Shown one piece after another: positions 28,257 through 36,587 of a stretch of DNA of 64,000 bases. Within the stretch, counting starts at the first letter, position 1. Each line of letters starts with the position of its first letter. The stretch comes from Paenibacillus sp. N3.4 (GTDB lineage Bacteria > Bacillota > Bacilli > Paenibacillales > NBRC-103111): NCBI RefSeq assembly GCF_008017805.1, contig NZ_VRTT01000022.1:30877-94876 (forward strand). Direction: 5' to 3'. Position numbers and translations under genes: made by a program. The notes beneath the pieces were generated by a model. It worked only from the letters and a program-made list of their open reading frames with translations, had not been told where the DNA came from and made no database searches.

Positions 28257-28649
28257 ATGCGAATTTATCTAATCCACCATTTACTCCAAACATCGATGAC
28301 GATTTATTACAAAGGAAACTCTTTAAAAATCGATAATTTAGTGATAGACACTGGTGCCGCACATACACTTCTTTCCTCAGATATCGTGTCTGAGATCGGC
28401 ATCAAATTTGAAAATGGGGACAAACTTGTACGCAGCTTTGGTATCGGCGGAGACGAGTACTCGTTTCAAAAACGTGTCGATTACATCCAATTGGGCTCAT
28501 TAGCGTTAAAGGATATACCTATTGATTTCGGCGTTTTCCATGAAGATATTAATCATATTAATGGATTGATTGGTCTCGACCTATTGAAAAGCAGTGAAAT
28601 GATTATTGATCTTAAAAAAATGGAAATGTACCCTACCAAATCTAATTAA
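28257..28649 (+). CDS. retropepsin-like aspartic protease
   Basis: The 130-residue protein has the single catalytic motif LVIDTGAAHTLLS (Asp31-Thr-Gly) and a C-terminal GLIGLDLLKSSEMIIDL, the hydrophobic-hydrophobic-Gly pattern of single-lobe pepsins that act as homodimers. Length matches retropepsins (about 100-140 residues). There is no signal peptide, so it is cytoplasmic. The start is taken at ATG 28257, with AGGGGT eight bases upstream and directly after the partner's stop; the open frame could begin at GTG 28233. A terminator follows. The cleavage target is unknown. Confidence 0.85.
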   Translation: MRIYLIHHLLQTSMTIYYKGNSLKIDNLVIDTGAAHTLLSSDIVSEIGIKFENGDKLVRSFGIGGDEYSFQKRVDYIQLGSLALKDIPIDFGVFHEDINHINGLIGLDLLKSSEMIIDLKKMEMYPTKSN

Positions 28650-28662
28650 TCATTTGCAAAAG

Positions 28663-28702
28663 AACCCAGTCCTCATGAACTCATGAAGGCTGGGTTTTGT
28701 TG
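28663..28702 (+). terminator. rho-independent terminator of the retropepsin pair
   Basis: AACCCAG pairs with CTGGGTT enclosing a TCATGA/TCATGA inner stem, followed by TTGTTGTG. Confidence 0.8.
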
Positions 28703-28716
28703 TGTAGTGAACCTTC

Positions 28717-30549
28717 TTAACCATTATTAGTCAACAAACAAACCGACTCGATATGCGTAGTCCACGGAAACATATCCACGGGCGTCACCTCCGCGACGCT
28801 GTAACCGCCATCGACGAGCACGCGCAAGTCGCGCGCGAGTGTCGATGCGCTGCACGACACGTACACGACGCGCCGCGGCTGCAGCTCGAGGATCGTCGCG
28901 AGCAGCGCCGGGTCGCAGCCCTTGCGCGGCGGGTCTACGACGATCACGTCAGGGCGGACGCCCTGGCGTGTCCACTCGGGCAGGACCACCTCGGCGGGGC
29001 CTGCCTCGAAGTGCACGTTCGTCATGCCGTTTAACTCGGCATTCTTCCGTGCATCCGCGATCGCCTCCTCGACGATCTCGACCCCGTACACCTGTCCCGC
29101 CTTTTGGGCGAGGAACAGGGAGATGGTTCCGATGCCGCAATAGGCATCAACGACAACTTCATCGCCGGTCAACGCCGCGTACTCCAAAGCCTTCCCGTAC
29201 AACACATCTGTTTGGATGGGGTTCACTTGAAAGAAAGATCGCGCGGAAATAGCAAATTTCACATCGCCGATATAGTCATAGATGACTTCGCTGCCCCACA
29301 GGACGCGAGTCTCATCCCCAAAAATAACATTCGTCTGCCTCACATTAATGTTATGACAGATACTTGCGACAGCGGGCAGGGATTCACGAATGCCCGCTAC
29401 CCACTCGTTCACACGCGGAATAACATCTCCATTGGTCACCAGCACGACCATGATTTCGCCCGTGCGGAAGCCTACTTTGACGACGACGTGGCGCAGCAGT
29501 CCGAGACCAGTCTCTTCATGATAAGCACGGATACCAAAACGCGCGCCGATCTCTTTCACCCGAGCCACGACTTCGTCGTTGGACTCATGTTGAATCAAGC
29601 ACTCATCCATATCGATGATGCGATGGCTGCCCTGCGCATAGAATCCGCCGATGAGGCCGCCGCGCTCTTCCCCAAAAGGAACCTGCGCCTTGTTCCGATA
29701 CCGCCATGGATCGGTCATCCCCAATGTGGGATGAACAACAATCCCTTCTTCACTCAAATCGGCAATTCGATGATTTGCAGAATCCAACTCAGCTGATGAA
29801 TCTGAACTTGATGAATCCATAGAATCCGGCGTAGCTGATGTCCGCGAGGTATTCGATGTTAACGTTGTTGCTGTTGCTGTTGACGGAGCCGATCCCGCAA
29901 CATCCGAACGCCCAATCTTCCGCTCCCCAGCAACTTGCAGCTTCCCAATCCGCTGCAAATTATCCACTACCTGCTGACGCTTCACGCGAAGCTGCGCCTC
30001 ATAGCTAAGATGCTGCAGCTGACAACCGCCGCACTCGTCGTAAATCGCACAATCCGGAACGATCCGATCCGGGCTGACTTCCAGCACTTCCACAAGACCA
30101 GCATACCCATACTGTTTCTTGAGATGCTCGACCCGCACAAGCGCACGCTCACCAGGCAGCGCACCAGCAACAAAAAGGGTAAAGCCATTCACACGGCCTA
30201 CCCCTTCCCCATCATGGCTAATCCCGATAATCTCAGCCTCATATTGCTGCCCAATCTGCACAGGCAAATTGGCCATCCAAGCCGGGGCGGCTTTCTTCAC
30301 GGAGCTCCCTGCTCGGCTTCCCGCTTCCTGCCCAGACTTCCGCTGTCCACTCCCGGAGTTTCCTGCTCTATACGCAGTATCCTTCGCTCTTTTTCCCGCT
30401 TCCTGCCCAGAGTTCCCCGCCTTACGCGAAATATCCTCTGCTCGGCTTCCACCGAAGCCCCCTGCTCTATCTCCAACAGGCTTCCCTTGACCACCCTGAC
30501 GACCTCTATCTTTACCTTGCACAGAGCCAGAACCACTTTTTGCTTTCAT
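28717..30549 (-). CDS. rlmD: 23S rRNA (uracil-5-)-methyltransferase, RlmCD/RlmD type
   Basis: This 610-residue TrmA-family enzyme methylates uridine in 23S rRNA using S-adenosylmethionine. It has a TRAM domain (VQIGQQYEAEIIGISHDGEG, residues about 95-160), an iron-sulfur cysteine cluster (CAIYDECGGCQ), a SAM-binding core (VVDAYCGIGTISLFLA) and the catalytic region VVDPPRKGCDPALL...VYVSCSAST with the nucleophilic Cys. It is longer than the usual 450-470 residues because of a basic Gly/Ser/Arg-rich extension of about 90 residues at the N-terminus and a Ser/Thr-rich insert around residues 220-265. B. subtilis has its homolog next to dgkB, as here. The 3' half is noticeably GC-rich. Confidence 0.93.
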   Translation of the reverse strand: MKAKSGSGSVQGKDRGRQGGQGKPVGDRAGGFGGSRAEDISRKAGNSGQEAGKRAKDTAYRAGNSGSGQRKSGQEAGSRAGSSVKKAAPAWMANLPVQIGQQYEAEIIGISHDGEGVGRVNGFTLFVAGALPGERALVRVEHLKKQYGYAGLVEVLEVSPDRIVPDCAIYDECGGCQLQHLSYEAQLRVKRQQVVDNLQRIGKLQVAGERKIGRSDVAGSAPSTATATTLTSNTSRTSATPDSMDSSSSDSSAELDSANHRIADLSEEGIVVHPTLGMTDPWRYRNKAQVPFGEERGGLIGGFYAQGSHRIIDMDECLIQHESNDEVVARVKEIGARFGIRAYHEETGLGLLRHVVVKVGFRTGEIMVVLVTNGDVIPRVNEWVAGIRESLPAVASICHNINVRQTNVIFGDETRVLWGSEVIYDYIGDVKFAISARSFFQVNPIQTDVLYGKALEYAALTGDEVVVDAYCGIGTISLFLAQKAGQVYGVEIVEEAIADARKNAELNGMTNVHFEAGPAEVVLPEWTRQGVRPDVIVVDPPRKGCDPALLATILELQPRRVVYVSCSASTLARDLRVLVDGGYSVAEVTPVDMFPWTTHIESVCLLTNNG

Positions 30550-30655
30550 AATACCCTCACTTTAATTCAAATACGTAACATGAAAATGGTTCTAAAATTT
30601 CTATGATATTCTATATTACTTTGCACTAATCTTCATTTTTTTAAGCTAATCTTAA

Positions 30656-31630
30656 CTACTCAGAATCCAAATCCGAATTCCCATTCCCTTTAAAAGGCGT
30701 AGTCAAAGTCTCCAGAAGTGTCTTCTTATATATAGACTGACCCGATTTATCCACAATGATCTGCAAATGGCTCTTCAAGTTGGTCATTACACATGGCAAT
30801 GTCCCTCCGAACTCCCCATCCAGATTGAGCTGCACATAGTCCGGTGAGTTAATTTCAATATGATCGGTTTGGAAATAGATCAGGTTCGGATCGTTCAAAT
30901 GCTCGCCTCGCAATGCGAGTGTGACCACTCTAATAAATTCCGCAAGGTTACATTTGCGCAAGATGAGTACATCGAACAATCCATCGTTCATATTCGCGTC
31001 CGGAACCAGCTTCTCGAAGCCGCCAACGGAGTTGGAGTTGCCCACGAGGAACATCATGACTTCTTCGTGGAACTCGGTATCGCCTGCTTTGACGTACAGC
31101 TCAATGGGCTTCAGCCTTGGCAGTTTCTCGAGTCCCTTCATATAATAGGCCAACTGGCCAATCATGGTTTTGAGCTTGCTCGGAACTTCGTAGGTGAGCT
31201 CGGTCATTGAACCGCCGCCAGCGATATTAATGAAGTAACGGTTGTTGATTTTACCCACATCAATGTCGGTGGTATGCTGCTGAATGATCAGGTCACAGGC
31301 CTGCTCCCAGTTTTTGGGGATGCTCAAAGCACGCGCGAAATCGTTCGTCGTCCCCAGTGGCAAAATGCCAAGCGGGGGCCTATGTTCTTTCTCAGCCATG
31401 CCGTTAACGACTTCACACAAGGTTCCGTCTCCGCCTGCGGCGATGATGAGGTCGAAGCCGCGCCTGACGGCCTCAGCCGCAGCGAGCGTGGCATCACCTT
31501 CACCAATGGTGGCATGGGCTGATGTTTCGAAGCCGCCTCGTTCGAGGCGCTGTAGTATTTCCGGCAGACGCTTTCTCATTTCTTCCCGGCCGGAAGTTGG
31601 GTTATAGATCAATCTTGCTCTTTTGACCAT
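30656..31630 (-). CDS. dgkB: diacylglycerol kinase DgkB
   Basis: The 324-residue soluble lipid kinase has the DAGK catalytic signature AAGGDGTLCEVVNG (residues about 65-78) and LGILPLGTTNDFARAL, with RLIYNPTSGRE at the N-terminus. In B. subtilis DgkB (YerQ) phosphorylates diacylglycerol left from lipoteichoic acid synthesis, returning it to phosphatidic acid. The C-terminal beta domain (GGSMTELTYEV, DGLFDVLILRKCN, NLDGEFGGTLP) is typical. It starts within the end of the cbiX-type gene (22-base overlap) and is followed by rlmD after 106 bases, the same order as dgkB-rlmCD in B. subtilis. Confidence 0.93.
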   Translation of the reverse strand: MVKRARLIYNPTSGREEMRKRLPEILQRLERGGFETSAHATIGEGDATLAAAEAVRRGFDLIIAAGGDGTLCEVVNGMAEKEHRPPLGILPLGTTNDFARALSIPKNWEQACDLIIQQHTTDIDVGKINNRYFINIAGGGSMTELTYEVPSKLKTMIGQLAYYMKGLEKLPRLKPIELYVKAGDTEFHEEVMMFLVGNSNSVGGFEKLVPDANMNDGLFDVLILRKCNLAEFIRVVTLALRGEHLNDPNLIYFQTDHIEINSPDYVQLNLDGEFGGTLPCVMTNLKSHLQIIVDKSGQSIYKKTLLETLTTPFKGNGNSDLDSE

Positions 31631-32411
31631 TGCGTCTCATCACCTGTTCGCCGTGTAATCTCGGAAGCGATCTGCTTCTCGATCCATTTGGAAATTAGCG
31701 GACTGGGCAGCAGCGCCAGTCCATTATATCGATACTCAAACCCTTCCATGCGGCAAGGGATGACTTTATTCGTGAAATAACCTTCACTTAGGAAAAGGGG
31801 TGCAACCACGACCGTATGCTCGGGCTTCTTTTTCGCCCACCAGGCCATCTTCCGTTTCACTTGATCCGGCAAAAGCATAGCGACATCCGCTTCGTCATAG
31901 CCGCCCAAAGCTTTTAGCCGCCCAGCGAGCAGTTCCAGACCTTTGCGCCATTTGAGATGGAAGCCCTTTTCGACACTGCCGTGACCGACTAACAGGAGGA
32001 TTTCCTGACTAGGCGAATCTGATAATGGTTTGATTTTGGCATAAATAATTTCGGCAATAACAGGATCATCATCAATAGGCGATGTGAAATGAATACGCGC
32101 TTGGATCTCGAATCGTTCCAGATCTGTTTCCAACGCAGGCTCTTCTATAACACCTAAAGCATAGCTGATTTCATCAATATGTGTACTTCCAGATGACACA
32201 AAAAGAGGTACGACTATGATATCCGTCACGCCTTGCGCCTCTAATGGTAGATACCGTCTTGGATTAAACGCCCCTCTACCAACTCCAGATAAGAAGCGTA
32301 AATGGGCACACCTGTCGGCATGATGACAGCGTCTACAGCATCGTTGACTAGCTCCACCCAGCCCTCATCCCGAGAGCCATGGCTGATGACTAATACACCG
32401 TATTGGTTCAT
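31609..32411 (-). pseudogene. CbiX/SirB-type sirohydrochlorin chelatase, frameshifted
   Basis: The start ATG is at 32411 (MNQYGVLVISHGSRDEGWVE) with GGTGGGG upstream, and the second frame begins TDIIVVPLFVSSGSTHIDE. One A missing near 32244 (TACCAATTAG to TACCATTAG) breaks what would read QDGIYQLEAQGVTDIIVVP. Restored, the protein is about 267 residues and has two CbiX-like halves, with metal-binding His in ISHGSRDE and LLVGHGSVEKG. CbiX inserts cobalt or iron into sirohydrochlorin; many Bacillales homologs are annotated this way without proof of the metal. It may be a sequencing error rather than decay. Confidence 0.8.
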
Positions 32412-32547
32412 TGTATTTTCCCCACCCGTTCGTATCCATGGCTGTAAATCCTATGCTAACGAATGTGTTGACACATGTCAATTGGGCAAGGGCCAAACGT
32501 TAGAACGTCCTCTAGGTTGACACAAATTAGCTCTGTCCTATAGACAT

Positions 32548-32588
32548 GAAAAATCCCGCATTACACGAAGTAACACAGGATGCAGGAC
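32548..32588 (-). terminator. rho-independent terminator of yerC
   Basis: On the minus strand TCCTGCAT and ATGCGGGA enclose an inner GTGTTAC/GTGTAAT helix, followed by TTTTTCATG. Confidence 0.7.
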
Positions 32589-32611
32589 TCTTTTTACTTC
32601 AACAAAAATGA

Positions 32612-32902
32612 TTAACGACCTAAACGATCCAAGGTCAGCACATAGCCGTCGTTCCCGTAATTCAAGCAGCGTTTGACACGAGAAATAGTCGCAGTGGATG
32701 CGCCTGTCTCGGCTTCGATCTGGTTATACGTACAGCCCTTGCGCAGCATTCGAGCAACTTCAAGGCGTTGAGAAAGCGATTGAATCTCATTCACTGTGCA
32801 TAGGTCATCAAAAAAGACATAGCACTCTTCTATATCTTTGAGCGTGAGTACGGCTTCGAATAGTTGGTCTATTGCTTTATCGTTTAATTTTTTTAATTGC
32901 AT
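32612..32902 (-). CDS. yerC: YerC/YecD family TrpR-like protein
   Basis: The 96-residue all-helical protein has the TrpR-like helix-turn-helix (RLEVARMLRKGCTYNQIEAETGASTATISRVKRCL), the region used by TrpR to bind DNA. Start and length agree with the YerC family of Bacillales; the B. subtilis homolog also lies near purD and yerB. The ligand and regulon are not known. An AAAGGAG-like site is weak (CGGGAGTTG), with ATG at 32900-32902. It seems monocistronic with its own terminator. Confidence 0.92.
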   Translation of the reverse strand: MQLKKLNDKAIDQLFEAVLTLKDIEECYVFFDDLCTVNEIQSLSQRLEVARMLRKGCTYNQIEAETGASTATISRVKRCLNYGNDGYVLTLDRLGR

Positions 32903-33138
32903 GCATTATCAACTCCCGGTGGAAAAGCATTTAGCTCATGATTCAGTAAGCTCTTGTGTAACTTTCGACACGGCGCGAATAAATCCTGCCTTTAGCTTTG
33001 CGAGACTGTAAAATTTTTATGCGTTAAAGGGTTAAATTGTGATAAATCACAAAGACCCATGACATTCGTCCATACCAATGGTAGGCAAGTGACATATCCT
33101 GTAGGAGACAAATCTGATAAAAAGGGTCGTGAATCCAA

Positions 33139-33750
33139 GTGAATAACGAGAGACAATTCATTGTTAATGACGGTTATCGTCCTGAGGTGCATACAAGAGC
33201 TTTAACAGTTGCACCTCCAAATGGTGAGGGTTTCGGTGGATATCCTGGAATTGGTGGCAATACGTTTGGAGGCTTTGGGCAAGGAGGCTTCCCTGCACCT
33301 TTTGAAGGCGGGGGTGGTTTTTTTGGTGGCGGTAATCCCGCTGGCGGCGGTTTTTTTGGCGGGGGGAGTCCAGCTCCAGCTCCTGCTCCTGCTACTAGCT
33401 CCGGTGGGGGCAATTTCCTCAGTAATTTATTAGGTGGCGGTGGTGGAACTACTAGTGGTAGCTCCTCTAATCCATTAAGCGGTCTAAGTCTAAAACAAAT
33501 CTCCGGTTTTGTTGACCGAATGGGCGGTATTGACGGCATCATTGGCTCGATGGGCAAAGTTCAAAAGTTCATGACCAGCTTTCAACAAATGGCCCCTATG
33601 ATGAAAACGTTGATTGGCTCTTTTGGCAAGGGGAAGGTCAATTCGTCTGATGGTCTGCGGCGCAATCGTAAACGTCGTAAGAAATCGAGTTCTCGCCGCA
33701 ACGGAAAAGCAAGTATCAAGTCCAGATTAACAAAAGGGCAACGCAGATAG
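33139..33750 (+). CDS. glycine-rich protein with helical core and basic tail (YqfQ/VrrA-like, tentative)
   Basis: The 203-residue protein has a Gly/Phe/Pro-rich first half (runs such as GGFFGGGNPAGGGFFGGG and PAPAPAPATSSGGG), then a helical, methionine-rich core (LKQISGFVDRMGGIDGIIGS, FMTSFQQMAPMMKTLIGSF), and a Lys/Arg-rich tail RRNRKRRKKSSSRRNGK. The layout recalls Bacillus YqfQ/VrrA spore-associated proteins, which is a suggestion only. The start is GTG 33139 with AAGGG about 12 bases upstream. It converges with yerB on a shared strong terminator. The basic tail might bind nucleic acid or wall polymer. Confidence 0.65.
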   Translation: MNNERQFIVNDGYRPEVHTRALTVAPPNGEGFGGYPGIGGNTFGGFGQGGFPAPFEGGGGFFGGGNPAGGGFFGGGSPAPAPAPATSSGGGNFLSNLLGGGGGTTSGSSSNPLSGLSLKQISGFVDRMGGIDGIIGSMGKVQKFMTSFQQMAPMMKTLIGSFGKGKVNSSDGLRRNRKRRKKSSSRRNGKASIKSRLTKGQRR

Positions 33751-33763
33751 TCATTTTGTCTCT

Positions 33764-33813
33764 AAAAAAGCCGCCTCATCTTGGCTCTAAACCAAGCGGG
33801 GCGGCTTCTTTTT
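33764..33813. terminator. strong shared terminator between convergent genes
   Basis: AAAAAAGCCGCCTC pairs with GGGGCGGCTTCTTTTT with an inner CTTGG/CCAAG helix. It serves both the glycine-rich gene and yerB. Confidence 0.9.
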
Positions 33814-33827
33814 AACTCGAATAAAAA

Positions 33828-34901
33828 TTACTCCATCTTGATAGTCGTTCCTTCCGGCACGATCTGAACCCATGTATTGCCGGGCAGCAGAGGCACCTCT
33901 CGGCCATCCGCATAAGCGCGCAGCAGCCCATTTTTTCGTTCCCAAGTGATGGCCTGAGACCTGCCTTCTTGGAAAATCAGACCTTTACCAGGGCCGAATA
34001 CGTCCACCTCGCGTCGCCCTTCGTTATCTACAATTTTATGCTTGCTTTCCAGCACGAGCAGATTCTTAGTTTGCAGCTGCTTCCCTGTCTCTTTATCGAC
34101 GTGCGGTTTGCCCTCCATACTGCGCATGTACACACCTTCAGCAGCCTTATATTCATAGGAAGCGAAGTAACCTTGTATGTATGGGATTTGTATATAATTC
34201 ACGGCAGCGCCGGTTAGCTTAGCTTGACCTTCCTTGGCAAAAGTGAGCAGCGGCCCGTTCCACTCGGAACGAAATTTGCGCGCTTCGGCGCCCTGCTTCA
34301 TTTTATCCACAGAGGTATAGAGATTGTGCGGAGCTTTGCGGTCGGTCGCGCGCCAATAGTAAGCGCCATCGCCATAGACCTCATCCAGATGCGATAGCTT
34401 GCGGCCCGCCATGATGTTCATCGCATCCTGGCTCCAGCCGGCGTGCACGATAACCGCGTCCAGCGCATCGCCGATTTCCACAAAATACGGGCGGATGCTG
34501 CGCACGGGACCGATGACTTTCGCATCATGGCTTTGGAAAACGGAGACGAATCTCGTTATCTCTCCTTCTGCGAGAATCTCGTAGACGATATCCGCCTGAT
34601 CGAGGCCAGTTTGGGGCCTGGCTTGCGGGGCATTTTCGACCATGACCATGAAGGGCCGACTTTTAATTTCTTTATCGCTAGGCAAACCTGTCAACGGAAA
34701 ATGGAAGAGAAGCTCCGCCACTATCGACGTAGGTTTAGATGCCGGTGTTGTAGTTGCTATTGCCGAAGTTTCGGCAGGTTTGAGGCTGGTAGACGGCACA
34801 GTTTTGGGCGTACCGCCACAACCGGAAATGGCTATCATCGAGCATCCAAGGACGAGCCAGGTGGTAAGGGAGTTTTTACGGAATAAAGGCAATGATTTCA
34901 T
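33828..34901 (-). CDS. yerB: YerB-type lipoprotein (DUF3048)
   Basis: The start is placed at ATG 34899-34901, which has GAGGTG eight bases upstream; the longer open frame lacks a site. The N-terminus MKSLPLFRKNSLTTWLVLGC...AISGC is a lipoprotein signal with the lipobox Cys. The mature protein has the DUF3048 pattern (SRPFMVMVENAPQARPQTGLDQADIVYE, RFVSVFQSHDAKVIGPVRSIRPY, IHYYWRAT-like RATDRKAPHNLYTS). It is 357 residues and anchored outside the membrane. Function is unknown; the B. subtilis homolog is also near yerC and the pur operon. Confidence 0.9.
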   Translation of the reverse strand: MKSLPLFRKNSLTTWLVLGCSMIAISGCGGTPKTVPSTSLKPAETSAIATTTPASKPTSIVAELLFHFPLTGLPSDKEIKSRPFMVMVENAPQARPQTGLDQADIVYEILAEGEITRFVSVFQSHDAKVIGPVRSIRPYFVEIGDALDAVIVHAGWSQDAMNIMAGRKLSHLDEVYGDGAYYWRATDRKAPHNLYTSVDKMKQGAEARKFRSEWNGPLLTFAKEGQAKLTGAAVNYIQIPYIQGYFASYEYKAAEGVYMRSMEGKPHVDKETGKQLQTKNLLVLESKHKIVDNEGRREVDVFGPGKGLIFQEGRSQAITWERKNGLLRAYADGREVPLLPGNTWVQIVPEGTTIKME

Positions 34902-35061
34902 CAGGGCTGCACCTCTTCTTCTAAATCGTTCTAGGAACATATATATTCTAGTGAACAGACAGATAGAAGACCTTTTTTGTAACAGAATCATAGAAAGATA
35001 GTTGGAGGAATGGCGGTGTATTAGGTATAGTAAAAAGATAGCCATGTAAGGAGGAGTCTCT

Positions 35062-35475
35062 ATGACGAAGCCAAGCGATGATCAAGCCATCGTCCTGTTC
35101 GATGGGGTTTGTAATTTATGCAGTGGAGCCGTGCAGTTCATTTTGAAAAACGACCCGACGGGAAGATTTCGCTTTGCCTCCTTGCAATCGGAGATCGGGC
35201 AGCTGCTGCTCAAGCAGCATCATTTGCCTACGGGTATCATCAGCACGATCGTCCTAATTGAAGGCGGTCGCTCCTATACACGTTCAACGGCGGCGCTGCG
35301 TATTGCCAGACGTTTGCGTGGAGCTTGGCCGCTCGCCTATGCAGCCATTGTTATTCCCGCACCACTGCGTAATCTTGGCTATGCTTATGTCGCGCGCAAT
35401 CGTTACCGCTGGTTCGGCAAAGCTGAGCATTGCATGCTGCCGAAACCGGAGTTCAAGCAGCGTTTTCTGGACTAG
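35062..35475 (+). CDS. DCC-family thiol-disulfide oxidoreductase (YuxK-like, DUF393)
   Basis: The 137-residue protein has the DCC motif FDGVCNLC near residue 14, the conserved stretch FRFASLQSEIGQ and RYRWFGKAEHCMLP at the end. The family has a thioredoxin-like fold with a CxxC pair and unclear substrates. AAGGAGG precedes ATG 35062. It reads away from yerB and towards the dioxygenase gene, with no obvious operon partner. Confidence 0.9.
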   Translation: MTKPSDDQAIVLFDGVCNLCSGAVQFILKNDPTGRFRFASLQSEIGQLLLKQHHLPTGIISTIVLIEGGRSYTRSTAALRIARRLRGAWPLAYAAIVIPAPLRNLGYAYVARNRYRWFGKAEHCMLPKPEFKQRFLD

Positions 35476-35510
35476 AAGTTGGGTTCAATCCCGGCTTTCC
35501 TGCCTGCGGG

Positions 35511-36296
35511 CTATGACTTTGGCTTCGCTCCAAACATCCAGCAGCTCAAGCTGAGCGTACCCATTTGAAAACTATGATGTAAAAGCTTCGCGCTTCGTGA
35601 CGTATCCGCCGCCCCCATCGCAAGCAGCAAAGGCGCGAAATGCTCCGGCGTAGGAACTGCCTGACGCGCACTAGGCGCTCTTTCATCATATCTGATTAAC
35701 GCATCCAAATTCCACGTTTCCAACTGCTCCGCCAACCACTCATCGAATGCCACCGCCCATACTCGGGGCACAGGATTATTAGGATCCCATTGGTTTACAT
35801 TGTGAACCGTTCCCCCACTGCCGAGAATGAGCACATTCTCTTCCCTTAACGGCGCTAATGCTGCGCCAATCCGATAATGCTCCTCCGCTGTAAGCCGCGG
35901 ATTCACTGAGAGTGCCACAACCGGTATGAGCGCATCCGGATACATAAGGTGAAGGGGAACCCAAGCCCCTTGATCCAATCCTCGCTCATCGTCAAGCTCA
36001 CAACGAATTCCTTCATCTTGAAACAACTGCTGAATATGTAAACTTAATGTCAAATCGCCTCTGGCTGGATACTTAATGGCATAAAGTTCTTTAGGAAACC
36101 CGGAGAAATTATAGATCGTGTCCATTTGAGCGGAAGAGCTAATCTTTTGGATATGACTTTTCCAATGGGCGCTGAACAGCACGATGGCTTTGGGTGTGGG
36201 AATACCGCTCACAAGCTTTTGCAAAAATTCCGTATACGCATGCTGCTCGACAGCCAGACTCGGCGAACCATGCGCAATAAAAAAAGATGGCAGCAA
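35511..36296 (-). CDS. class III extradiol ring-cleavage dioxygenase (LigB/DODA family)
   Basis: The 261-residue protein carries the metal-site histidines of the family in FIAHGSPSL, LFSAHWKSH and GSGGTVHNVNQW, together with VPVVALSVN. Members open catechol-like rings using non-heme Fe(II) or Zn(II); 4,5-DOPA dioxygenases are the nearest well-known relatives. The physiological substrate is unknown. The start is probably TTG 36294-36296 with a GGGGG stretch upstream, an uncommon but acceptable start in Bacillales. It stands alone. Confidence 0.85.
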   Translation of the reverse strand: MLPSFFIAHGSPSLAVEQHAYTEFLQKLVSGIPTPKAIVLFSAHWKSHIQKISSSAQMDTIYNFSGFPKELYAIKYPARGDLTLSLHIQQLFQDEGIRCELDDERGLDQGAWVPLHLMYPDALIPVVALSVNPRLTAEEHYRIGAALAPLREENVLILGSGGTVHNVNQWDPNNPVPRVWAVAFDEWLAEQLETWNLDALIRYDERAPSARQAVPTPEHFAPLLLAMGAADTSRSAKLLHHSFQMGTLSLSCWMFGAKPKS

Positions 36297-36463
36297 CCTC
36301 TATTCCCCCTTTCGATCCAATTAAACTTTCTTCCAATATACACCATTATTCTCGTTTCCACGAAAATAAAACCACCCAAGGATTGGGCGGCTAAGGTGTG
36401 AATTGACATGCGGCCCCACCGGTCACCGTAATATCATCAATATTCACCTAATATTCTCTATAA

Positions 36464-36503
36464 ATAAAAAAGCTTTCACTTAACGAAGTGAACGCCTTTT
36501 TAC
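36464..36503. terminator. rho-independent terminator, bidirectional
   Basis: AAAAAGCTTTCACTT pairs with AAGTGAACGCCTTTTT around AACG. It lies beyond the amidase gene on the minus strand. Confidence 0.75.
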
Positions 36504-36587
36504 TTCAAAACTTTATAGTCTCCAACACCGCAACTACTTGATGATCTAACAAGCTAAGAGTCAACTACAACCATTGCTCGCACCTAT

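Noticed and set aside
28753..30606. Several long plus-strand reading frames
   Set aside because: They are shadows of the GC-rich rlmD gene; low-complexity composition and no ribosome binding sites.
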